64,000 nt of DNA from Kribbella flavida DSM 17836 (lineage in GTDB: Bacteria > Actinomycetota > Actinomycetes > Propionibacteriales > Kribbellaceae), in NCBI RefSeq assembly GCF_000024345.1, contig NC_013729.1, positions 806,001 through 870,000 on the forward strand. The letters are read 5' to 3'. Of the stretch, positions 42,356 to 50,243 are shown piece by piece; position 1 is the stretch's first letter, and each line of letters starts with the position of its first letter. The translations under genes were made by a program, and so were the position numbers. Under the pieces are notes generated by a model. It made no database searches. It was not told the origin of the DNA and worked only from the letters and a program-made list of their open reading frames with translations.

Positions 42356-43498
42356 TCAGCTGCCGAGCACGAAGGTCTGGATCGCGATCACCGCGGCGCC
42401 CCGGGCCCACTCGCTGAAGTCGGGGTCGAGCAGCACGATCGGCGGGTCGGACGCGTCGGGGTGACGGTCGGCGTGGAAGCCGGCCAGCAGCGCGTCGTGG
42501 GCGACCTCGACCAGCCGGACGCCTTCGCCGCCGAGCACGATCCGGTCCGGCAGGGTGAAGTTCGCGGCGGCGGCGACGAGCCGGCCGAGCGCATGACCGG
42601 CCGTGTCGACGATCTTGCGGACCGCGCGGTCCCCGCGCTCCGCAAGGTCGAGGCACTGCTCGTAGCCGACCTGCCGGCCGAGCGCGGCGCCCACCTGGCT
42701 GACCATCGCGTCGGTGGTGAGCAGGGCGCTCGCGCACCCTCGGTGCCCGCGGTCGCAGCGCGGGCCACCCGGTAGCAGCGGATGGTGCCCGATCAGACCG
42801 AGGCTGGACTCGGGGCTGTCGACGATCCGGCCGTGCGCGACCATGCCGTACCCGATGCCGGCGCCGATGGTGAGCAGGCAGAACCGCTCCACGCCCCGGC
42901 CGGCGCCGAACCAGTGCGCCGCCTCGGTCAGCGCGGTGAGGTCGTTCGCGACCACGACCGGTACGTCGGTGTGCCGGCTCATCAGGTCGCCGAGCGGCAC
43001 GTACTCCCAGCCGAGGTACGCGGCGGATCGGACCTCGTTCTTGTTCAGCACGTGGCCGCCGAGCGAGATGCCGAGCCCGCTGATCCCGGTGCCTGGCCCC
43101 TGGGCGGTCAAGTCCTCGGTCAGCGCGGCGACGGTCGCGGCCACGGTGTCCGGCGAGTGGTCCGGCAACGGGCGGTCGGCCGCCGCGATCACCGCGGCCC
43201 GCAGAGTGGTCAGTACGCCGACCGCGTGGTCGCCGGTCAGCTTGATCCCGACGAAGTGGTGGGAGTCGGCGACGATGTCGAGCGGCTGCGACGGCCGTCC
43301 GACCCGCGGATCGGACGGACCGCCCGAGACCTCGACCAGCAGGCCGGACTCGAGCATCGGCTTGGTGATCCGGGTCAGGCTGCCGGGGGACAGGCCGACC
43401 CGTCGGGCCAGCGCCGCGCGCGACAGCGGTCCGTCCAGCAGGATGTCCAGCGCGACCCGGTGCGACGGCCCGGTCAGCGGCTGCCAGCCACCTGTCAC
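42356..43498 (-). CDS. ROK family transcriptional regulator
   Basis: A 380-residue protein with an N-terminal winged helix (LSRAALARRVGLSPGSLTRITKPMLESGLL) and a ROK sugar-kinase-like domain (GISLGG, VANDLTALTEAAHWFGAG, IGAGIGYGMV). The zinc-site segment is RCDRGHRGC, close to the ROK C-x-C-G-x-x-G-C form but with the second Cys changed. ROK regulators usually respond to sugars and repress carbohydrate genes. No sugar operon lies beside it, so the target is unknown. GTG 43498 has GGGAGA upstream. Confidence 0.9.
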   Translation of the reverse strand: MTGGWQPLTGPSHRVALDILLDGPLSRAALARRVGLSPGSLTRITKPMLESGLLVEVSGGPSDPRVGRPSQPLDIVADSHHFVGIKLTGDHAVGVLTTLRAAVIAAADRPLPDHSPDTVAATVAALTEDLTAQGPGTGISGLGISLGGHVLNKNEVRSAAYLGWEYVPLGDLMSRHTDVPVVVANDLTALTEAAHWFGAGRGVERFCLLTIGAGIGYGMVAHGRIVDSPESSLGLIGHHPLLPGGPRCDRGHRGCASALLTTDAMVSQVGAALGRQVGYEQCLDLAERGDRAVRKIVDTAGHALGRLVAAAANFTLPDRIVLGGEGVRLVEVAHDALLAGFHADRHPDASDPPIVLLDPDFSEWARGAAVIAIQTFVLGS

Positions 43499-43589
43499 CT
43501 GGGTCTCCCGCTTCCGCCGACGTCACGCCTGCACCGCAGAATACGCAATCCTCGCCACCGGACCGGCGCACCGGCGGCCTGCTGGCCGA

Positions 43590-44291
43590 TCAGTGCGGGA
43601 GTTTGCGGGTGTCGATGAGGTGCTGGGCGACGTCGCGGAGCTTGGTATTGGTGTCTTGGGAGTAGCGCTTGAGGATGGCGAAGGCGCGGTCGCCGTCGAC
43701 GTCGAAGCGTTCCATCAGGATGCCCATCGCCTGGCCGACGAGTTTGCGGGCGTCGACGGCCTGGGCCATGGTTTCTTCGTGGCGGGCGGTGGCGACCGCG
43801 ACGGAGGCGTGCCGGGCCAGGATGTGGGCGATGGCTTCGTCGTCGACGGTGAAGGCGTCCGGTGCGAGGCTGTAGAGGCCGAGCACGCCGACGGTGTTGC
43901 GGCCGTCGCGCAGGGTCAGGGGTACGTCGAGCACGCTGCGTACGCCGAGGCCGGAGACCTTCGCGGCCCATTCCGGCCACCGGGTGTCGGTGGTGGTGTC
44001 GTGGATCAGCACGGTCGACCGCTCCTGCATCGCGGTGACCAGCGGGCCGTTGCCGTGATCGATCTGCAGCTCGAACACGTCCGCGACGACCGGGTCGGTG
44101 ACCGCCACGACCTCCGGCCGGGAACCGCGCCGGTGCAGTGCCACGCCGGCGTAGCTGCAGTTCAGAGCCTGCAGGGCGAACTGGGCGACGGCCTCGACGG
44201 TCTCCTCCACGCCCGGCGCCTCGTGCAGTTCGACCGCCAGCCGGGCGAAGGCGTCAGCCGACACCGGGGTGGCAAGGTCGAACTCGGCCAT
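43590..44291 (-). CDS. GAF and ANTAR domain regulator
   Basis: A 233-residue protein. Residues ~15-160 form a GAF sensor domain (FALQALNCSYAGVALHRRG, VRSVLDVPLTLRDGRNTVGVLGLYS). Residues ~180-228 form an ANTAR domain (DARKLVGQAMGILMERF...AFAILKRYSQDTN). ANTAR domains bind paired RNA hairpins and prevent transcription termination. ATG 44291 is preferred because GGAG lies 5 bases before it; ATG 44306 would add five residues. No cognate kinase is adjacent. Its RNA targets would be twin-hairpin leaders elsewhere. Confidence 0.9.
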   Translation of the reverse strand: MAEFDLATPVSADAFARLAVELHEAPGVEETVEAVAQFALQALNCSYAGVALHRRGSRPEVVAVTDPVVADVFELQIDHGNGPLVTAMQERSTVLIHDTTTDTRWPEWAAKVSGLGVRSVLDVPLTLRDGRNTVGVLGLYSLAPDAFTVDDEAIAHILARHASVAVATARHEETMAQAVDARKLVGQAMGILMERFDVDGDRAFAILKRYSQDTNTKLRDVAQHLIDTRKLPH

Positions 44292-44525
44292 CAGGGCTCC
44301 AGACATGGGTCATCGCCGGGGGCACCCCGTGGCTGGAGTGTTCCTCACCGGACATCATGCAGGGTCCGGCGACGGAACCGTTAGCCGGACCGCTGTCAAG
44401 GCGATGGCGGCAATTTCCCGGCGACGTAGTGGCATGATCTTGTGGCAGTAGGTCATTTCTGCCACTGTTCGCCGGCCTGTCCGCTCCGGCACGCTGAAGG
44501 CTCCACGAGATCAAGGAGCTCACCG

Positions 44526-44981
44526 ATGTCAGCAGTTCTGCAGACCCCGCCCGCCGCTGCCCAGACCGCCGCCGCGCACTTCGCCGGGCGACTGGCGTTC
44601 GAGACCGATCCGTCGGACGTCGCCGCCGACATCGGCGCCGGGGTGACCGGCTGGGTGTTGGTCGACAGCCGCAGCCAGGAGAGCTGGGACCAGGGCCACG
44701 TTCCCGGCGCTCTCCACCTGCCGACCCGGGAGATCGCGGCCCGCGCCGCGTCCGTCGTACCGGCCGGCGCGGCGGTCGTCACCTACTGCTGGGGCCCCGC
44801 CTGCAACGGCGGCACCAAGGCCGCCCTGGAGTTCGCCAAGCTCGGCTACCCGGTCAAGGAGATGATCGGCGGCTTCGAGTACTGGACCCGCGAAGGCCTC
44901 CCGGTCGAAACCTCCGAAGGCATCACCCGCCGCCCGGTGGATCCCCTCGTGGCCCCACGCAACGTCGCCTGCGCCTGCTGA
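44526..44981 (+). CDS. Rhodanese-like domain protein
   Basis: A 151-residue single-domain rhodanese. The N-terminal ~30 residues are an Ala/Gln-rich helix, followed by the fold (WVLVDSRSQESWDQGHVPGALHLP) and the active-site loop with Cys88 (VTYCWGPACNGG). It ends in IGGFEYWTREGLPV, the typical closing strand. Such proteins move sulfane sulfur or act as redox sensors. A second cysteine (C93) in the loop could form a disulfide. ATG 44526 has AAGGAG 8 bases upstream. Monocistronic. Confidence 0.9.
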   Translation: MSAVLQTPPAAAQTAAAHFAGRLAFETDPSDVAADIGAGVTGWVLVDSRSQESWDQGHVPGALHLPTREIAARAASVVPAGAAVVTYCWGPACNGGTKAALEFAKLGYPVKEMIGGFEYWTREGLPVETSEGITRRPVDPLVAPRNVACAC

Positions 44982-45016
44982 CCGCAACGGCGTCCGCGAA
45001 CGAAGACGGCAACGGG

Positions 45017-45063
45017 TTGTCTCTGAACGTGGACAATGTCAGACTGTCTTCGTTCGGAGACAA
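45017..45063. promoter_or_regulatory. Inverted repeat at the hipBA start (autoregulatory operator candidate)
   Basis: Two 13-base arms, TTGTCTCTGAACG (45017-45029) and CGTTCGGAGACAA (45051-45063), are inverted with one mismatch and 21 bases between. The right arm ends just before the preferred GTG and touches an alternative ATG at 45063. HipB-type antitoxins bind paired dyads in their own promoter, so this fits autoregulation. Confidence 0.75.
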
Positions 45064-45077
45064 TGAGGGGTGCCCGG

Positions 45078-45428
45078 GTGGCTGATGTCGTCATTCCAGA
45101 CTGGACCAAGCTCGGATCGACTTTGCGCGCCGCACGTTCCCGTCAACGGCTGACCCAAGAGCAGGTGGCCGAACGCGCCGGAGTCTCCCGGTCGTGGCTG
45201 GCCAGAGTTGAATCCGGCCATCGCGCCGCTGAGTTCCAGCAGGTCCTGCGCCTGGTGAACGCGCTCGGCATGACTGTGGTTCTGCGCGACAGAGAACAAG
45301 GCGCCGAGGAGTCCGCTGCCGCATTCGAGGCCGACGACGTGCTGAAGTCTTATGCCGCCGCGCACGAGGACATCGCCGAACAGCGGCGCCGCTCCTGGGG
45401 CGCTCCCTCGGAGACCGGCGATGCCTGA
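45078..45428 (+). CDS. hipB: HipB-like XRE-family antitoxin
   Basis: A 116-residue protein. The XRE helix-turn-helix reads LRAARSRQRLTQEQVAERAGVSRSWLARVESGHRAAEFQQVLRLVNALG, typical of HipB. A polar tail (DDVLKSYAAAHEDIAEQRRRSW) follows and may contact HipA. GTG 45078 follows GAGGGG at about 8 bases; ATG 45063 is an alternative that would place the operator arm at the start codon. The stop overlaps the hipA start by eight bases. As antitoxin it would neutralise HipA and, with HipA as co-repressor, shut its own promoter. Confidence 0.88.
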   Translation: MADVVIPDWTKLGSTLRAARSRQRLTQEQVAERAGVSRSWLARVESGHRAAEFQQVLRLVNALGMTVVLRDREQGAEESAAAFEADDVLKSYAAAHEDIAEQRRRSWGAPSETGDA

Positions 45429-46683
45429 CCGGCTCGCCGTTCTCTTGTACGGCGTGGTGGTCGGGCAGCTCGAGCGAGCCGACGAGCGGTCTCCGACGAC
45501 TTTCACCTATGCCGAGAACTACGTCCGGACCGGCGAGGTCGCTCTGTCAGCTCGTCTGCCGATCGCCAGTTCGACGTGGCCGCCGTCGAGAACTGAGCCG
45601 TACCTTCGCGGCCTGCTGCCCGAGAATGCGGCGACGCTGGGGTTGTGGTCATCGCGGTTGGGGACCTCCCCCGACGATCTGTTCGGCATTCTCGCGGCGA
45701 TGGGCTGGGACTGCCCGGGGGCAGTTCAGTTCAGCGCCCTGGACAAGGTCGACGAGTTGCTCAGTCGCTCGGGCGAGTACGAGCTGCTGTCCGAGTTCGA
45801 CATCGGGCAGCGGCTCCGTGACCTCGCCGTGCGCCCCGCCTCCTGGACGATGCCCGACGAGCACTGGTCGTTGGGTGGTCAGCAGGAGAAGTTCGCGCTG
45901 GCTCGGATCGACGGCCGGTGGCATGCGGCGCATGGTTCGGCGGCCACCACACACATCGTCAAACCGGGCATTCCGGTGCTGTTCCACCAGGCGCTGGTGG
46001 AACACGCCACGATGGCAGCCGCGACCGCGCTCGGAGTGGATGTTGCGGCGAGCCAGTTGCTGCGCTTCGACGACCAGTGGGCGATCGTCGTCGAGCGCTT
46101 CGACCGGACACCGAATTCGGACGGCACCGTCACGCGGATCCACCAAGAGGACTTCTGCCAAGCGCTCGGCAGGATGCCGGAGAACAAGTACGAATCGCGA
46201 GGAGGCCCCGGCGCGCGGGACATGGTGCGTTTGCTGAAGAGAGAGTCGACCGTACTGCGGGACGACCTGCTGGCGCTCGCCGACTTCATGATCGTCAACT
46301 TGGTCGCCGGCGCTCCGGACGGGCACGCCAAGAACATCTCGCTCTTGCGGTCGGCGGGCCGGACCTGGGTGGCGCCGCTCTACGACCTCGCCACCGGTCT
46401 GGCCTACGACAGTGACCAGGTCGAACGCACTGTTGCGCTTTCGGTGGGAGGTGAGCGCCATCCAGCCCGGATCTTCTCCGAGCAGTGGGACAAGGCCGCC
46501 AAGATCCTGGGCTTGGATCGTGAGTTGCTGCGCGGACGGGTCGGCAACCTTGCGTCGTCCTTCCCGCAGGCTTTCGCCGACGCCCTGAAGGTTCTCGCGG
46601 ACGTGCCCGGTGCCGCCGAGGTTGCGGGTCGCAGTCTGCCCGCAGTTCAGGCGCATTGCGACCTCCTGCTCAGCCGCCTGTAA
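45421..46683 (+). CDS. hipA: HipA-like serine/threonine kinase toxin
   Basis: A 420-residue HipA-family kinase. The Gly-rich loop segment is HWSLGGQQEKFAL, with a serine at 150, the position autophosphorylated in E. coli HipA. The ATP-contact lysine is probably Lys181 (THIVKP). The catalytic loop is PDGHAKNISLL with Asp300 and Asn305, and the metal-binding YDLATG contains Asp322. All kinase residues are present, so it is probably active. HipA kinases phosphorylate aminoacyl-tRNA synthetases and cause growth arrest. Overlap with hipB supports a single module. Confidence 0.93.
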   Translation: MPDRLAVLLYGVVVGQLERADERSPTTFTYAENYVRTGEVALSARLPIASSTWPPSRTEPYLRGLLPENAATLGLWSSRLGTSPDDLFGILAAMGWDCPGAVQFSALDKVDELLSRSGEYELLSEFDIGQRLRDLAVRPASWTMPDEHWSLGGQQEKFALARIDGRWHAAHGSAATTHIVKPGIPVLFHQALVEHATMAAATALGVDVAASQLLRFDDQWAIVVERFDRTPNSDGTVTRIHQEDFCQALGRMPENKYESRGGPGARDMVRLLKRESTVLRDDLLALADFMIVNLVAGAPDGHAKNISLLRSAGRTWVAPLYDLATGLAYDSDQVERTVALSVGGERHPARIFSEQWDKAAKILGLDRELLRGRVGNLASSFPQAFADALKVLADVPGAAEVAGRSLPAVQAHCDLLLSRL

Positions 46684-46701
46684 CTGCGAGCCCCGGGGCG
46701 G

Positions 46702-47214
46702 TCAGCGCGTGGCGAGGTAGTCGGCGTTGCCGCGGATGGACGCTTCGTAGCGCTTGATCTCCGGGGTGTCGATCCGGTCGGCGATGACCAGGAGCAAGGT
46801 GGCGAGGGCCTTGTCGTGGCGGCCGGCGGCGTTCAGGGTCAGGGCCTTGAAGACGCGCAGCGCGTCCGACTCCGGGAACTCCTGGCATGCCTTGGCGAAG
46901 AGCTCCAGCGACTCGTCGAGCCGGCCGAGGTTGCGCAGCGTGCTGCCGTACTGCAGCAGGCAGCGTCGCTTGGTGTCCCCGGTCAGCCCGGGCAGCGCGC
47001 GTTCGTAGTACTCGAGCGCCTTCTCCTCCTGCCCGTCGGTGTCGTACGAACCGCCGACCTCGTACAGCACGTAGGGGTTGCCGGGATGCTGCCGCAGCAG
47101 GTCCTCGAAGAAGTCGATCGTCGGCTTCATGTTCGCCCGGTCCCGGCGCGCGAACCCCGCCTCGATCGTCGCCGCCAGCTCAGGCGTCAGCTCGTTGCTC
47201 ACACCATCCATCAT
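46702..47214 (-). CDS. Tetratricopeptide repeat protein
   Basis: A 170-residue protein with about three TPR units: YVLYEVGGSYDTDGQEEKALEYYERALP, CLLQYGSTLRNLGRLDESLELFAKA and RVFKALTLNAAGRHDKALATLLLVI. It is cytoplasmic, with no signal peptide. TPR solenoids mediate protein contacts; no enzyme domain is attached, and the partner is unknown. Start ATG 47214 (or the next codons, including a GTG at 47196) is uncertain because no strong binding site is seen. Confidence 0.88.
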   Translation of the reverse strand: MMDGVSNELTPELAATIEAGFARRDRANMKPTIDFFEDLLRQHPGNPYVLYEVGGSYDTDGQEEKALEYYERALPGLTGDTKRRCLLQYGSTLRNLGRLDESLELFAKACQEFPESDALRVFKALTLNAAGRHDKALATLLLVIADRIDTPEIKRYEASIRGNADYLATR

Positions 47215-47284
47215 GCCGTAGGCCGGAACCCGTCACTTCGGCGTACAGTCCGTTGCCCCGTCGCGCCGGTCGTGGTTGGGTGTC

Positions 47285-47584
47285 TTACTTCTGCGCGGCC
47301 GGATTCGTGGCTTTTCCGTCCAGCCACAACGTGTCCGACTCGTCGCGGTGCACGCCGTCGGTGCCGACGTGCTTGGTGCTGATTTTCGGGCCGTTCTTGA
47401 TCACGTGCACCAGCGCCATCGCGTGCCCGCGGCCGAGGTCGTAGTCCTGCTTCAGCCAGTCCGCCACCACGCCCGCCTTGGTGTCCGGTCCGGCGAAGCC
47501 GCGCTCGGCGGCCAGCTCGACCAGCTGCCGCGGGGTGAGCCCGGTCTTGTCCTCGATCTTGTCCAAGTAGGCCTGGAACGACAT
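47285..47584 (-). CDS. DUF4287 domain protein
   Basis: A 99-residue protein that opens SFQAYLDKIEDKTGLTPRQ and contains VVADWLKQDYDLGRGHAMALVHVIKNG, the signature of DUF4287. The family is widespread in soil actinobacteria and its function is unknown; a DUF5655-type partner is often fused or near. ATG 47584 has AGAGG 8 bases upstream. The product is soluble and monocistronic. It is convergent with nothing nearby. Confidence 0.9.
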   Translation of the reverse strand: MSFQAYLDKIEDKTGLTPRQLVELAAERGFAGPDTKAGVVADWLKQDYDLGRGHAMALVHVIKNGPKISTKHVGTDGVHRDESDTLWLDGKATNPAAQK

Positions 47585-47706
47585 CTTCGTCACCTCTCGC
47601 TCAGTGGGCAGCCTCCCTGCCTCACCCCTGCGTCGAACACCCGGCGGCGTTCTCGACATCCGGCCGGACAGAAATTTCTCGACCTCCGGCCGGGCAGAAT
47701 CTGACC

Positions 47707-48105
47707 ATGAGCCACGAGGTCACCGAACTCCGCCTGGTCGTCACCGCGCCCGACTACTCCGAAGCCGTCGCCTTCTACCGCGACGTGCTCGGTCTGCCCG
47801 AACGCGCGGCCTTCTCCTCCGAGGACGGCCACGTCACCATTCTCGAGGCGGGCCGCGCCACCCTCGAGATCACCGACCCGAACCACGCCGCGTACATCGA
47901 CCAGGTCGAGGTCGGCCGCCGCGTCGCCGGGCAGTTCCGGGTCGCGCTCCAGGTCACCGACGCCACCGGCACCACCCACACTCTCACCGAGGCCGGCGCC
48001 TCCCTCGTCGCCGCCCCCACCCGCACCCCCTGGAACTCGCTCAACGCCCGCCTCGAAACCCCCGGCGGCATCCAGCTCACCCTCTTCGAAGAACTCGGCG
48101 ACTGA
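47707..48105 (+). CDS. VOC family (glyoxalase/bleomycin-resistance-like) protein
   Basis: A 132-residue VOC protein with the paired beta-alpha-beta-beta-beta fold: RLVVTAPDYSEAVAFYRDVLGLPE, TILEAGRATLEITDP, then RVALQVTD, and closing LNARLETPGGIQLTLFEEL. Metal ligands could be His in DGHVTI and Glu near the end (LFEEL). The family covers isomerases, dioxygenases and antibiotic binders, so a precise role cannot be given. No clear binding site precedes ATG 47707. It may be read from its own promoter. Confidence 0.88.
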   Translation: MSHEVTELRLVVTAPDYSEAVAFYRDVLGLPERAAFSSEDGHVTILEAGRATLEITDPNHAAYIDQVEVGRRVAGQFRVALQVTDATGTTHTLTEAGASLVAAPTRTPWNSLNARLETPGGIQLTLFEELGD

Positions 48106-48175
48106 CCCCTCGTGCGTCGCCCCCGCCGCCGCTAAAGTGACGCGCGTCAGGTCACCGGCAGGGAGGAACCGAACC

Positions 48176-48364
48176 ATGCGCTGGGGAAAGAACAAAGGAC
48201 AGGACCCGGCACAAGGCGGCTACCAATCAGGCCGCAAGGCCAAACGAGCCCCCGGCTCCGGCGGCGGCCTGCGCGACGACGGCAAGGTGGTCAACCCCCG
48301 CGGCCGAGTCATCGCCGACTACAGCAAACGCACCCCCCGCCAGGGCAACGAACACGGCGTCTGA
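48176..48364 (+). CDS. Small basic protein, unknown function
   Basis: A 62-residue, strongly basic, Gly-rich protein (MRWGKNKGQDPAQGGYQSGRKAKRAPGSGGG...) with ATG 48176 preceded by GGAGG at about 10 bases. It is probably disordered and could bind nucleic acid. No family is recognised. A hairpin terminator follows directly, which supports expression as a single gene. Confidence 0.6.
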   Translation: MRWGKNKGQDPAQGGYQSGRKAKRAPGSGGGLRDDGKVVNPRGRVIADYSKRTPRQGNEHGV

Positions 48365-48375
48365 CCGAACTCGTA

Positions 48376-48400
48376 CGGCGGCCGACTCTTGCGGCCGCCG
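48376..48400. terminator. Hairpin terminator after the small basic gene
   Basis: CGGCGGCCG (48376-48384) and CGGCCGCCG (48392-48400) form a 9-bp stem with a 7-base loop, followed by a T-rich stretch on the + strand. It separates the 62-residue gene from the convergent pseudogene. Confidence 0.7.
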
Positions 48401-48415
48401 ACTTCTTCGTCCGTG

Positions 48416-48961
48416 TTAGGGTCTGGGGACGCGGTAGCGCAGGTGGGTGGCGTCGCGCCTTCCAGTTGGCGGATCAGTTGCAGCTCGATGTGGCCGCCGG
48501 CTCGGGGCTCGAACAGGCGACGGCCTTCACCCAGCAGGACCTGCACCAGGTGATTTTCGGTTCGTCCAGCTCGCCGGCCTCGAGCAGTGATGTCGCCGCG
48601 CCGCCGCCGTGCACCATCACCGCGCGACCGCCGGCCGCCGCCCGGGCATCCGCCGCGCACGCGGTGAAGTCGGTGGAGAACTTCGTAGCCGCGGCCAACT
48701 CGTCGCCTCGTCGGGACCTTGCGTCAGGACATGGATCGGTACGCCGTCGTGGTGGTCGCCGTTCCATCGTCCGGTGAGCTCGAACGTCCGCGCCCGGAGA
48801 GCAGCGCCTCGGTCGCCAGCGCCTCGCCGTACACCTGCCCGTTCACCCCCCGGGGCCCATCCGGTCGTCGAGCCAGTTGAACAACCGGCCCCGTTCCGGC
48901 CGAGCTTCTGCCCCGCCCGGTCGTCGGGCCCGGCGATGTAGCCGCCCAGGGACATCGACAT
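48416..48961 (-). pseudogene. Degenerate RibD C-terminal/dihydrofolate reductase-family gene
   Basis: Pieces of one protein appear in all three minus-strand frames, in the right order. They are MSMSLGGYIAGPDDRAG at the start, then LFNWLDDRMGP, GEALATEALLSGRG, FELTGRWNGDHHDGVPIHVLT, DARAAAGGRAVMVHGGGAATSLLEAGELDE, LVQVLLGEGRRLFEPRAGGHIELQL, and finally DATHLRYRVPRP before a TAA at 48418-48416. Intact family members are single frames of about 190 residues. At least four frameshifts separate the pieces, so no functional enzyme can be made. The first residue of the original gene is uncertain. Positions 48962-49119 hold no gene that I can support. Confidence 0.85.
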
Positions 48962-49119
48962 GGGCAGCCTAGCCGGCTCTCCACCGCCTCTCGATCCGAG
49001 TTGGCGTGAACTGCTCCAGTACAGCCGCCTGCGCTTTCACGTTGCGCAGTCTTCGGCAAGCTAGCGTCACTCGATCAGAACCTATTGACTTTCGATCGAT
49101 ACTGAGCGATCTTCAATGC

Positions 49120-50151
49120 ATGGACACGCTGCCCAGGACTCTGTCGACCCTTGTCGCCCGCCATCCGGCCGAAGCGGTGCTGCGCCGAGTGCTGCACGAA
49201 CCAGCCGGCGTGGCCGACGCCGACCGCGAACACTTCGCGACCTGCCCCCAGTGCCTCGACCGGCTCGCCGCCTTGCGCGCGAACCACGCGAACGAGCCAG
49301 GCCCAACCGCGCGGCGTACGAGGACCAGCTCGCGCTCCGTACTCCGCCGCCCGCTCGTGGCCGCTCTGGCAGTCGCCGCCGTCATCGCTGGCGCCAGTAC
49401 TGCGGCCGCCAACGACTGGCTGCCGATCTTCCGCACCGAGCAGGTCGCGCCGGTCAGCATCAGTGCCGCGGACCTGGTCGCCCTGCCCGACCTCCGTTCG
49501 TACGGCGAAGTCGCGGTCACGGGCGCCGACGGCCTGCGCGAGGTCTCCGACGCGAGGACCGCCGCCGCGCGGACCGGACTCGCCGTGCCGCAGGTCGCCA
49601 AGCTGCCCCAAGGTGTCAGCGGTGACCCCGTCTACCAGGTGGGCGGCAAGGTGAGCGTAACTTTCACCTTCTCCGCCGACCGCGCCGCCCAGGCAGCCGA
49701 GCAGGCGGGGGAGAAGCTGCCTGCGCCGCCGCCCGGCCTCGACGGCAGCAAGGTCCGCCTGGACGCCGGCCCAGGCGTCGCGCAGCTCTGGAGCTCCTCC
49801 TCCGGTGCGCCCGCCCTGCTCGTCGGCCGTGCGGTGGCGCCGTCGGCGTTCTCGTCGGGCATCGAGTTCGAGACCGCCCGCGACTACCTGCTGTCGTTGC
49901 CGGGTCTGCCGAAGGACGTCGCGGACAAGCTGCGGACCTTCAGCGCCGACGGTTCGACGCTCCCGCTGCCCGTGCCGGCCGACCAGGTTGCCACGTCGCA
50001 GGCGAAGGTCAACGGCAAGCAGGCCACCGTCCTGACCACCCGCGACCGCGCGATCTCCGCTGTCGTCTGGGTCGACAAGGGCATGGTCACCGCGGTCGCC
50101 GGCTCCCTGGACAAGAACGAGGTCCTGTCGATCGCCCGGAGCCTCCGCTGA
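49120..50151 (+). CDS. Zinc-finger anti-sigma-like membrane protein
   Basis: A 343-residue protein. Its N-terminal part has an H-x-x-x-C-x-x-C motif (His38, Cys42, Cys45 in HFATCPQCLDRL), as in zinc-binding anti-sigma factors. A membrane helix lies at about 78-97 and a large extracytoplasmic domain follows with DUF4367-like strands (KVSVTFTFSADRAAQ, ALLVGRAVAP, AISAVVWVDKGMVTAVAG). No sigma-factor gene is adjacent, which is unusual. The start ATG 49120 lacks a good binding site. It is probably co-transcribed with the ABC transporter genes that follow and may sense lipid or envelope state for them. Confidence 0.75.
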   Translation: MDTLPRTLSTLVARHPAEAVLRRVLHEPAGVADADREHFATCPQCLDRLAALRANHANEPGPTARRTRTSSRSVLRRPLVAALAVAAVIAGASTAAANDWLPIFRTEQVAPVSISAADLVALPDLRSYGEVAVTGADGLREVSDARTAAARTGLAVPQVAKLPQGVSGDPVYQVGGKVSVTFTFSADRAAQAAEQAGEKLPAPPPGLDGSKVRLDAGPGVAQLWSSSSGAPALLVGRAVAPSAFSSGIEFETARDYLLSLPGLPKDVADKLRTFSADGSTLPLPVPADQVATSQAKVNGKQATVLTTRDRAISAVVWVDKGMVTAVAGSLDKNEVLSIARSLR

Positions 50152-50243
50152 ACCCCGCCGGCCGCAGTACCGTCGACGCCGTTGCTGTCAGCAACGTTGC
50201 TGACGAGCTCGACACCCCCGACGGACGGACGGAAGCAGCACGG

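Noticed and set aside
45091..45506. Minus-strand frames opposite hipB
   Set aside because: They are antisense to a clear XRE helix-turn-helix gene and carry no recognisable sequence.
48474..49059. Separate small proteins in the 48.4-49.1 kb region
   Set aside because: The frames are pieces of one decayed RibD/DHFR-family gene, not individual genes.
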